Part shown: piece after piece, positions 1 through 5,368 of the stretch
How positions within the stretch are numbered: the stretch's first letter is position 1
Layout: each line of letters starts with the position of its first letter
Source of the DNA: Methylovirgula sp.
GTDB lineage: Bacteria > Pseudomonadota > Alphaproteobacteria > Rhizobiales > Beijerinckiaceae
DNA: 8,788 nt
Assembly (NCBI GenBank): GCA_030044485.1
Contig: JASHVQ010000013.1
Coordinates: 1-8,788 of the forward strand
Reading direction: 5' to 3'
Made by a program: the position numbers and the translations under genes
Notes under the pieces: generated by a model
What the model was told of the DNA's origin: nothing
The model's database searches: none
Seen by the model: the letters and a program-made list of their open reading frames with translations, nothing else

Positions 1-1
1 C

Positions 2-2572
2 ACGGTCACCGAAATCTACGATTACATGCGGCTTCTCTGGGCGCGGATCGGCATTCCCTATTCGCCGGCGACCGGCCTTCCGATCGAAAGCCAGACCGTG
101 AGCCAGATGGTCGATCGCGTGCTCGCCCTGCCGGAGCGCACCCGGCTCTATCTGCTTGCCCCCGTGGTGCGCGGCCGCAAGGGCGAGTACCGCAAGGAAA
201 TCGCCGAATATATGAAGCGCGGCTTCCAGCGCCTCAAGATCGACGGCGAATTCTACGAAATCTCGGAAACGCCGGCGCTCGACAAAAAGATCAAGCATGA
301 CATCGAAGTCGTCGTCGACCGCATCGCCGTTCGGGCCGATATGGCGGCGCGGCTGGCGGAGAGTTTCGAGACGGCGCTTGAACTCGCCGACGGCATCGCC
401 GTCGTCGAATTCGCCGACGAGAAGGAAAACGGCAAGCCGAGGCAGATCGTCTTCTCGTCCAAATTCGCCTGTCCGGTCTCGGGCTTCACCATTCCCGAGA
501 TCGAGCCGCGGCTTTTTTCCTTCAACAACCCGTTCGGCGCCTGTCCCGCCTGCGGCGGATTGGGAAGCGAGCAGAGCGTCGATCCGGAGCTCGTCGTGCC
601 CGATCCGAAGCTCACCTTGCGCAAGGGCGCGATTGCGCCCTGGGCGCGCTCGACCTCGCCTTATTATCTGCAAACGCTGGAGTCGCTCGCCAAGCACTAC
701 AAGTTCCGGCTCGACGTGGCCTTCGAGGATCTGCCGGAACGCGTGCGCGAAGTCATCCTTTACGGGTCGGGCGAGGATCCGATCCGCTTTTCCTATAACG
801 ACGGGCTGCGCTCCTACGACGTGAAAAAGCCCTTCGAGGGCGTGATCAGCAATCTCCAGCGCCGCTATCACGAGACGGAGAGCGAATGGGCGCGCGAGGA
901 GATTTCGCGCTTCATGACCGCAACGCCCTGCAGCGCCTGCCAAGCCTATCGCCTCAAGCCGGAAGCGCTCGCCGTCAAGATCGACGCCAAGCATATCGGC
1001 GAAGTGGCCGATATGTCGGTGCGCGAGGCGCGCCGTTGGTTCGCCGAACTGCCCGGCAAACTTGACGAAAAGCGCGGTGAGATCGCCAAGCGCATCCTCA
1101 AAGAGATCGGCGAGCGGCTGCGATTCCTGGTCGACGTCGGTCTCGATTATCTGACGTTGTCGCGCGCCTCCGGCACGCTGTCGGGCGGCGAGAGCCAGCG
1201 CATCCGGCTTGCCTCGCAGATCGGCTCGGGACTGACCGGCGTGCTCTATGTGCTCGACGAGCCCTCGATCGGACTGCACCAGCGCGACAATGCCAAGCTG
1301 CTCGAGACCCTGCGACGGCTGCGCGATCTTGGCAACAGCGTCATCGTCGTCGAACATGACGAAGACGCGATCCTTGCCGCCGATCACGTGGTCGATGTCG
1401 GACCGGGGGCAGGCATTCATGGCGGCGAGATCGTCGCGCAAGGCACGGCCGCCGAGATCATGGCCGATCCGAAATCGCTCACCGGCCAATATCTCTCGGG
1501 CGAGCGGCAAGTGCCGCTGCCGCGCACGCGGCGCAAGGTCCAGCCGGGGCGCAAGCTGAAGATTGTCGGCGCCACCGGCAACAACCTGAAGCATGTTTCG
1601 GTCGACATCCCGCTCGGCCTGTTCACCTGCATCACGGGCGTCTCGGGCGGCGGCAAATCGACCCTCATTGTCGATACGCTCTACAAGGCCGCGGCGCGCC
1701 GCCTCAACGGCGCGCTCGAACATCCGGCGCCCTTCGAGGCGATCGAAGGCCTGCAGCATCTCGACAAGGTGATCGACATCGATCAGTCGCCGATCGGCCG
1801 CACGCCGCGCTCAAATCCCGCGACCTATACGGGCGCGTTCACGCCGATTCGCGACTGGTTTGCGGGGCTGCCCGAAGCCAAGGCGCGCGGCTATCAGCCG
1901 GGGCGCTTTTCGTTCAATGTGAAGGGCGGGCGCTGCGAGGCGTGCCAGGGCGACGGCGTCATCAAGATCGAGATGCATTTCCTGCCGGACGTCTATGTGA
2001 CCTGCGACGTCTGCAAGGGCAAGCGCTACGACCGCGAGACGCTCGAAGTGAAATACCGCGACAAGTCGATCGCCGACGTTCTCGACATGACGGTCGAGGA
2101 GGCCAACGCCTTCTTCAAGGCCGTGCCGGCAATCCGCGAAAAGATGGAGACGCTGGCGCGCGTCGGCCTCGGCTATATCAAGCTCGGCCAGCAGGCCAAT
2201 ACGCTCTCCGGCGGCGAGGCGCAGCGCGTGAAGCTTGCCAAGGAATTGTCGCGCCGCGCCACCGGCCGCACGCTCTACATTCTCGACGAGCCGACAACGG
2301 GGCTGCATTTCCACGACGTCGCCAAGCTGCTCGACGTGCTGCATCAGCTCGTCGATGCCGGCAACAGCGTGGTGGTCATCGAGCATAATCTCGATGTCAT
2401 CAAGACCGCCGATTGGATCATCGACCTCGGGCCGGAAGGGGGCGACGGCGGCGGCGAAATCGTCGCGCAGGGCACGCCCGAGGAGATCGCCAAGACGCCG
2501 CGGAGCTATACCGGCCAATATCTGAAGCCGGTTCTGGCGCGTCCGCCGGCGCGCAGACAAGCGGCGGAGTAG
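2..2572 (+). CDS. uvrA: UvrA, excinuclease ABC subunit A (5'-truncated by window edge)
   Basis: UvrA is the damage-sensing ATPase of nucleotide excision repair. As a dimer it loads UvrB onto distorted DNA in the cytoplasm. The frame is already open at base 2 ([12 protein letters not shown]), which aligns with about residue 100 of E. coli UvrA, so the N-terminal Walker A of the first ATPase domain lies off-window. Visible in order are the UvrB-binding region (about 140-300), zinc module 1 (470-553), first ABC signature LSGGESQR (1178-1201), Walker B VLYVLDE (1241-1261), second Walker [10 protein letters not shown] (1637-1663), zinc module 2 with two intact CxxC pairs (1934-1945 and 2003-2014), second signature LSGGEAQR (2204-2227) and Walker B TLYILDE (2270-2290). 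The C-terminus ends at the usual place plus a short Arg/Pro/Ala tail. Zinc module 1 is atypical: its first pair reads CPVS rather than CPxC. The ATG at 26 is internal and is not the true start. Confidence 0.98.
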   Translation, partial: TVTEIYDYMRLLWARIGIPYSPATGLPIESQTVSQMVDRVLALPERTRLYLLAPVVRGRKGEYRKEIAEYMKRGFQRLKIDGEFYEISETPALDKKIKHDIEVVVDRIAVRADMAARLAESFETALELADGIAVVEFADEKENGKPRQIVFSSKFACPVSGFTIPEIEPRLFSFNNPFGACPACGGLGSEQSVDPELVVPDPKLTLRKGAIAPWARSTSPYYLQTLESLAKHYKFRLDVAFEDLPERVREVILYGSGEDPIRFSYNDGLRSYDVKKPFEGVISNLQRRYHETESEWAREEISRFMTATPCSACQAYRLKPEALAVKIDAKHIGEVADMSVREARRWFAELPGKLDEKRGEIAKRILKEIGERLRFLVDVGLDYLTLSRASGTLSGGESQRIRLASQIGSGLTGVLYVLDEPSIGLHQRDNAKLLETLRRLRDLGNSVIVVEHDEDAILAADHVVDVGPGAGIHGGEIVAQGTAAEIMADPKSLTGQYLSGERQVPLPRTRRKVQPGRKLKIVGATGNNLKHVSVDIPLGLFTCITGVSGGGKSTLIVDTLYKAAARRLNGALEHPAPFEAIEGLQHLDKVIDIDQSPIGRTPRSNPATYTGAFTPIRDWFAGLPEAKARGYQPGRFSFNVKGGRCEACQGDGVIKIEMHFLPDVYVTCDVCKGKRYDRETLEVKYRDKSIADVLDMTVEEANAFFKAVPAIREKMETLARVGLGYIKLGQQANTLSGGEAQRVKLAKELSRRATGRTLYILDEPTTGLHFHDVAKLLDVLHQLVDAGNSVVVIEHNLDVIKTADWIIDLGPEGGDGGGEIVAQGTPEEIAKTPRSYTGQYLKPVLARPPARRQAAE
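470..553 (+). other. UvrA zinc module 1 with one cysteine replaced by serine
   Basis: In E. coli UvrA this module is C-x2-C, about 20 residues, then C-x2-C. Here the second pair is intact (Cys codons 542-544 and 551-553). The first pair reads C-P-V-S, with Cys at 470-472 and Ser (tcg) at 479-481. The surrounding [17 protein letters not shown] context is well conserved, so this is a real substitution and not a frame error. From memory, the CPVS form is usual in alphaproteobacterial UvrA. Confidence 0.85.
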
Positions 2573-2600
2573 CGATCGCTTGACTTGCCGTCAGCATGGC

Positions 2601-2633
2601 GGAGGCGAAAGCGATCGGGTGATCGTTCGCTCC
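2601..2633 (+). terminator. Imperfect stem-loop downstream of uvrA
   Basis: The arms are gga-(g)-gcgaa-(ag)-cgatc and gatcg-ttcgc-tcc around a gggt loop. That gives 13 base pairs interrupted by bulges of 1 and 2 nt. It begins 29 nt after the uvrA stop codon, where a transcript end would be expected. Only CTTTCG follows, so there is no real U-tract. It may be a weak terminator or a 3'-end stabiliser. Confidence 0.4.
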
Positions 2634-2659
2634 CTTTCGTCTGTGACAAATAAGCTGAC

Positions 2660-2699
2660 GCTTTGTGAATTTCACGTTCGATTTAGCGAAACGTAAAGC
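2660..2699. promoter_or_regulatory. Nested inverted repeats, possible operator upstream of the tad-like operon
   Basis: Two overlapping dyads are visible. One is GTGAA-T-TTCAC (2665-2675), a perfect 11-bp odd palindrome. The other pairs GCTTT (2660-2664) and ACGTTCG (2674-2680) with CGAAACGT (2687-2694) and AAAGC (2695-2699), around an ATTTAG loop with one bulged A. A dyad of this size in an AT-richer stretch about 180-215 bp before the operon could bind a dimeric regulator. No regulator can be named. Confidence 0.35.
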
Positions 2700-2761
2700 A
2701 TAGAGCGCAATTCCCCGCGCCTTGACGCGAGGGCAGCCAATACGTCGCAGCGGTTGCGCGA

Positions 2762-2767
2762 TAAAAT
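2762..2767 (+). promoter_or_regulatory. Possible -10 hexamer (TAAAAT) for the tad-like operon
   Basis: TAAAAT matches TATAAT at 5 of 6 positions and lies 109 bp before the first ATG of the TadG-related gene. No good -35 is found 16-18 bp upstream. A CTTGAC at 2721-2726 is too far away (about 35 bp). The call rests on one hexamer and is weak. Confidence 0.2.
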
Positions 2768-2875
2768 TACCGATCCGTCAAGGAAATTGATGCTTTTTGT
2801 CGGTCTCAAGTCTTCCTTCGAACGGTCATCACCGCGCGTCGTGCTTCGATCCCCGGCGCGTGCCAGGCCGAGCCC

Positions 2876-4159
2876 ATGGCCCATAAACGAAATAGTCGAG
2901 ACCTCCGCATGCGCATTCTCCGGTCGATCATTCGAAACCGCGGCCTCAGGGCTTTGGGCGGCGAGCGGCACGGCTCCGTCGGCGTTGTGACGGCGCTGAC
3001 GCTCATGGTGCTGTGCGGGCTCGTCGGCTTGGGGACCGATACCGCCGTCTGGTACTCCAATGCGCATCGCGTCCAGACGATGGTCGAGACCACGGCGCTG
3101 AGCGCCGGGCGCCTGCTGTCGAATTCCAGCGAGACATCCTCGACGATCACCGATGTCGCCAAAAACGACGCCTTGCTGAATGGATTTTCGAGCTCGTCGG
3201 ACACGATGTCCGTTTCGTTCGGCCCCTCGGGTCAATCCCCGCCGAACGCGACCACGGTCACCGTCAGCGTGACCCGCAAACTGCCGCTGATGTTCTCCGG
3301 GCTGTTTCTCCATTCCACGCCGACGGTCACGGCCAGCGCGACGGCGACCAGCAGCGGCGGCCCGTCGGTGTGCATCTACGTGCTGGGCACGGGTTCGCAG
3401 ACGCTGACCGTCAACAGCGACTTCGACCTCGACGCGCCCAATTGCCAGATCGACGTGGCCTCGACCGCCGCCCCGGCGGCGATTTTCGATTCGGGTGCCA
3501 CGCTCACCGTTCAGAAGACCTGCGTTGCGGGAACCGTCACCAACAACGGCGCGACCGTGGGCGGACTGACGACCGGCTGCACGACCCAGGCCAATCCCTA
3601 TGTGGGCAAACTCACCGATCCGACCGTCGGCAGCTGCACGGTCAACAGCGCCAACTATTCAGGGACCGTCAATCTCAGCCCCGGGACTTACTGCGGGAAT
3701 TTCAATTTCAACGGGAGCGGCACCGTCAATCTTTCTTCCGGCCTCTACATCTTCAAAGGCACGACCTGGAACATCAACAGCGGCTGGACGGTCACCGGCA
3801 GCGGCGTGACCTTCTACTTCACCAACAGCTCGTCCTATGTTCAGTTCAACTCGGGTGTGACGGTGTCGCTGACGGCGCCGACCAGCGGCACCTACGCCAA
3901 CCTCCTGATGTACGAGCCCGACGGGCTTTCGACGAGCAGTTTCGCCATCGACGGATCTTCGAGCAGCGGCCACGCGCTGCAGGGGCTCGTTTACCTACCA
4001 AGCCGCAACATCACCTTCAACTCGACCTACAGCGGAACGGCCGACGCCTTTACCCTCGTGGTCAATCAGCTGATCTTCGACAGCAATAGCCCGAAGACAT
4101 GGTCGATCACGCCGAGCGGCGGAAGCAGCAGCAGCGGAACGGTCGTCCTGACCAATTAG
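2876..4159 (+). CDS. TadG-related Tad/Flp pilus assembly protein with beta-helix-like ectodomain
   Basis: The 427-residue product has a basic N-terminus, then the 'Tad' anchor typical of TadE/G-like proteins. This is RHGSVGVVTALTLMVLCGL followed by GLGTDTAVWYSNAHRVQ, with a single membrane segment at about residues 34-55 and the rest periplasmic. The ectodomain (about 80-427) is rich in Ser, Thr, Gly and Asn. It holds six cysteines (166, 190, 216, 235, 254, 273), probably disulfide-bonded. Residues 263-330 contain GTVNLSxGxY-type repeats that suggest parallel beta-helix rungs. Classical TadG carries a von Willebrand A domain; I see no MIDAS (DxSxS) motif here. The start is uncertain, because ATG 2876 and in-frame ATG 2909 (416 residues) both lack a strong ribosome-binding site. 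The frame has no ATG, GTG or TTG between 2876 and the stop at 2762. The gene heads a three-gene operon with two TadE-like genes. The exact function is inferred from family membership. Confidence 0.82.
   Translation: MAHKRNSRDLRMRILRSIIRNRGLRALGGERHGSVGVVTALTLMVLCGLVGLGTDTAVWYSNAHRVQTMVETTALSAGRLLSNSSETSSTITDVAKNDALLNGFSSSSDTMSVSFGPSGQSPPNATTVTVSVTRKLPLMFSGLFLHSTPTVTASATATSSGGPSVCIYVLGTGSQTLTVNSDFDLDAPNCQIDVASTAAPAAIFDSGATLTVQKTCVAGTVTNNGATVGGLTTGCTTQANPYVGKLTDPTVGSCTVNSANYSGTVNLSPGTYCGNFNFNGSGTVNLSSGLYIFKGTTWNINSGWTVTGSGVTFYFTNSSSYVQFNSGVTVSLTAPTSGTYANLLMYEPDGLSTSSFAIDGSSSSGHALQGLVYLPSRNITFNSTYSGTADAFTLVVNQLIFDSNSPKTWSITPSGGSSSSGTVVLTN
3662..3748 (+). repeat. Intragenic 19-codon repeat in the TadG-related gene
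   Basis: GTVNLSPGTY (3662-3691) recurs as GTVNLSSGLY (3719-3748), exactly 57 nt downstream. The identical 11-mer accgtcaatct begins at 3665 and again at 3722. Further loosely similar segments follow (NSGWTVTGSGVTFYF, then NSGVTVSL). The ~19-residue period fits a solenoid of beta-strands, probably grown by internal duplication. Confidence 0.65.
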
Positions 4160-4167
4160 GTGCTTCG

Positions 4168-4611
4168 ATGCCGCGCCGCTTTTCCCATTCCTTAGACGGC
4201 AGCATCAGCGTCGAGGCCGCGCTGATCATGAGCTTCGTCTTCGTGCCCGTGCTACTCGGGCTGTGGGACGTGGCGCAGATCGCAGTCGGGCAAGCGCAGG
4301 TGCAAGAGGCGCTTCAGGACGCGATCACCTACGTGGCGGCCGGCAATTCCGGCAACAGTTCGGGAATCACCGCCGCGGCGCAGTCCGCCTACGGCACGTC
4401 GATCAGCGTGTCGACAAGCACCGCCTGCTATTGCGTCAGCACGAGCAGCTCCAGCGCGCCGAGCAGCGTCTCGTGCAGCGGCAGCTGCAGCGGCGATCTC
4501 GAACAGTTCATGAGCCTGACGGTGAGCAAAACGGTTTCGATCCCATTCACGGTGCCCTACCTCGGCCATTCCGTGACCGTGGAGTCCAGCGGCGAGGTCC
4601 GAACCGGGTGA
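4168..4611 (+). CDS. TadE-family pseudopilin-like protein 1
   Basis: This 147-residue protein begins with a short basic leader and then DGSISVEAALI, followed by one hydrophobic segment (about residues 17-36) and an extracytoplasmic domain. G11-SISV-E16 fits the G-x4-E recognition site of the Tad prepilin peptidase (TadV/CpaA), which suggests cleavage after Gly11. After the membrane segment VQEALQDAITYVAAG is typical of TadE. A Ser/Thr-rich segment carries four cysteines (87, 89, 103, 107) as C-x-C...C-x3-C, probably two disulfides. ATG 4168 was chosen because an AGG (4158-4160), overlapping the upstream stop codon, lies 7 nt before it. An in-frame ATG at 4099 would add 23 residues unlike the family and overlap the upstream gene by about 60 nt. 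The gap to the TadG-related gene is 8 nt, which implies one mRNA. The role is probably in Tad/Flp pilus assembly. Confidence 0.87.
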   Translation: MPRRFSHSLDGSISVEAALIMSFVFVPVLLGLWDVAQIAVGQAQVQEALQDAITYVAAGNSGNSSGITAAAQSAYGTSISVSTSTACYCVSTSSSSAPSSVSCSGSCSGDLEQFMSLTVSKTVSIPFTVPYLGHSVTVESSGEVRTG

Positions 4612-4625
4612 GCGGGGCCAGAGCC

Positions 4626-5036
4626 ATGAATTTGCGCAAAGCGATGGGCGACGAGCGCGCCGCCGCGGCCGTCGAATTCGCCCTGATATCCATATGCTAC
4701 ATCGTCATGCTGCTCGGGCTGATGGAGATCGGCCTCTATGTCGCCGACCAGCAGGATCTCATGTCCGCGGTGCATTCGACGGGACGCTACGCGATCGTGC
4801 ACGGCTCGAGCAGCAGTTCGCCGGCGTCGGCCACGTCGCTCGAGCAGATGGTCGGCAACAAGCTGGTTCTCGTCAATTCGTCCGCCGTCACCGCCACGGC
4901 GAGCTTTTCGCCCAACAACAATCCCGGGAGCACGGTGACGATCACGGCGAGCTATACGTGGAAGCCGATCGTGCCGCTGCTGCATCTGCCAAATGCGACG
5001 ATTTCGGCGACCTCCGCGGCGACGATCCTGAATTGA
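4626..5036 (+). CDS. TadE-family pseudopilin-like protein 2
   Basis: This 136-residue protein has the TadE layout. A charged leader (MNLRKAMGDER) is followed by AAAAVEFALISI, a membrane segment of about residues 18-40 (ending MEIGLYVADQQDL), and an extracytoplasmic domain of predicted beta character. The VEFAL core with Glu17 is the pseudopilin signature. The residue five before the Glu, normally Gly at the cleavage site, is Ala12. There are no cysteines outside the membrane segment, unlike its upstream neighbour. The start lies 14 nt after the preceding stop, with only a G-rich stretch (4614-4617) as a weak ribosome-binding site, so coupled translation is likely. The position fits a TadF-like partner of the preceding TadE-like protein. 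The two could form a heteromer in the Tad apparatus; that is inference from the family. Confidence 0.86.
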   Translation: MNLRKAMGDERAAAAVEFALISICYIVMLLGLMEIGLYVADQQDLMSAVHSTGRYAIVHGSSSSSPASATSLEQMVGNKLVLVNSSAVTATASFSPNNNPGSTVTITASYTWKPIVPLLHLPNATISATSAATILN

Positions 5037-5079
5037 CAGCAGCGCGGAACGAGCGCGCCGAGCCATGCACTAATTGCGA

Positions 5080-5085
5080 TATAAT
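5080..5085 (+). promoter_or_regulatory. Perfect TATAAT in an AT-rich island
   Basis: The hexamer is a perfect match to the -10 consensus and sits in the most AT-rich stretch of the window. The place where a -35 should be reads gccgag, a poor match. An inverted repeat TATAGA (5085-5090) / TCTATA (5104-5109) lies at and just after it. It could drive a plus-strand transcript ending at the hairpin at 5321-5358, but the missing -35 makes this tentative. Confidence 0.3.
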
Positions 5086-5171
5086 ATAGACGAAGCCTAT
5101 CACTCTATAGCCAAACTAGTTCGAAGCGGCCGAATTCATCCGGATAACGCGCCCACGACATGCATAAGGCG

Positions 5172-5200
5172 CATAGCAGCCCCCCGTTTGTGGGCCTATG
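5172..5200 (+). other. Stem-loop in the convergent spacer
   Basis: CATAG-(CA)-GCCC pairs with GGGC-CTATG around the loop CCCGTTTGT, giving 9 bp with a 2-nt bulge. Part of the loop (5183-5190) can instead pair with CAA-(TG)-ACGGG at 5265-5274. The spacer could therefore fold in two mutually exclusive ways. Confidence 0.4.
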
Positions 5201-5228
5201 TGAGTCCGGCGCTCTGACCTAGGTTGCG

Positions 5229-5242
5229 GAACCGGCCGGTTC
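5229..5242. repeat. Perfect 14-bp palindrome GAACCGGCCGGTTC
   Basis: This is a fully self-complementary sequence in the convergent spacer. As RNA it would form a GAACC/GGTTC stem with a GGCC loop; as DNA it could be a dyad binding site. Nothing in the window ties it to a particular function. Confidence 0.6.
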
Positions 5243-5320
5243 GCCTCGTTCCCCGAGTCCCCCTCAATGACGGGCGGCCCGAGCCACGCCACGAGTTGGT
5301 GGCCCTCCCACTCGTTGCCC

Positions 5321-5363
5321 AAGACGCTCGCCGCCTTTCCTCCCGCGGCGGGCGTCTTACTTT
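5321..5363. terminator. Bidirectional terminator hairpin between convergent operons
   Basis: Arms 5321-5334 (AAGACGCTCGCCGC) and 5345-5358 (GCGGCGGGCGTCTT) form 14 pairs, one of them a T-G wobble on the plus strand, around a 10-nt loop. On the plus strand the stem is followed by ACTTTTG, a short U-tract. On the minus strand it starts 10 nt after the cimA stop, with an AAAAG run before it. The position suits termination of both the cysS-cimA operon and rightward tad-operon transcripts. Confidence 0.75.
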
Positions 5364-5368
5364 TGCGG

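Larger units (their letters stand above)
2573..2875. other. Intergenic region between uvrA and the tad-like operon
   Basis: This gap of about 300 bp has no convincing gene. A stem-loop lies next to uvrA (2601-2633), nested inverted repeats at 2660-2699 and a TAAAAT hexamer at 2762-2767. The stretch 2640-2700 is visibly richer in A and T than the flanking coding DNA, as expected for a regulatory region. A purine-rich AAGGAA at 2780-2785 precedes an ATG at 2790 that is out of frame with the downstream gene. Confidence 0.7.
5037..5368. other. Convergent intergenic spacer between the tad-like operon and cimA
   Basis: These 332 bp separate two convergent transcription units and carry no convincing coding sequence on either strand. 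Contents: an AT-rich island (about 5068-5115) with a perfect TATAAT, a stem-loop at 5172-5200, a 14-bp perfect palindrome at 5229-5242, and a strong terminator-like hairpin at 5321-5358. A 68-codon minus-strand reading frame (5322-5116, TTG start) starts at the hairpin arm and resembles nothing I know. It is not called as a gene. Confidence 0.7.

Noticed and set aside
1811..2560. Long minus-strand reading frame (249 codons) inside uvrA
   Set aside because: It lies wholly antisense to conserved UvrA domains and its Arg/Ala/His-rich product looks like the usual shadow frame of GC-rich coding DNA.
3013..4089. 358-codon plus-strand frame overlapping the TadG-related gene
   Set aside because: Its product is an Arg/Gln/His-rich low-complexity shadow. 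The other frame has the conserved Tad anchor and ordered ectodomain repeats.
4099..4167. Upstream in-frame ATG (4099) as the start of TadE-like protein 1
   Set aside because: It would add 23 residues rich in Gln and Arg that are unlike the family, and overlap the upstream gene; ATG 4168 has an AGG at correct spacing.
5116..5137. Cluster of restriction-like sites (ACTAGT, TTCGAA, GAATTC) resembling a cloning polylinker
   Set aside because: The order and spacing match no vector I know, and the flanks are ordinary genomic sequence; short palindromes occur by chance in an AT-rich island.
5160..5222. 20-codon plus-strand frame beginning MHKAHSS
   Set aside because: No Shine-Dalgarno sequence and very short; most likely chance.
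5225..5252. GGAAC...CGTT as an extracytoplasmic stress (EcfG-type) promoter
   Set aside because: The gap is about 14 nt, not the 16-17 nt expected, and no gene follows in that direction.
5221..5265. T-arm-like GGTTCG in the spacer, considered as a tRNA
   Set aside because: No matching acceptor, D-arm or anticodon arm can be built around it; the GGTTC is part of the 14-bp palindrome.
5116..5322. 68-codon minus-strand frame with TTG start in the convergent spacer
   Set aside because: Its start overlaps the terminator hairpin arm, there is no ribosome-binding site, and the product is unlike any family I know.
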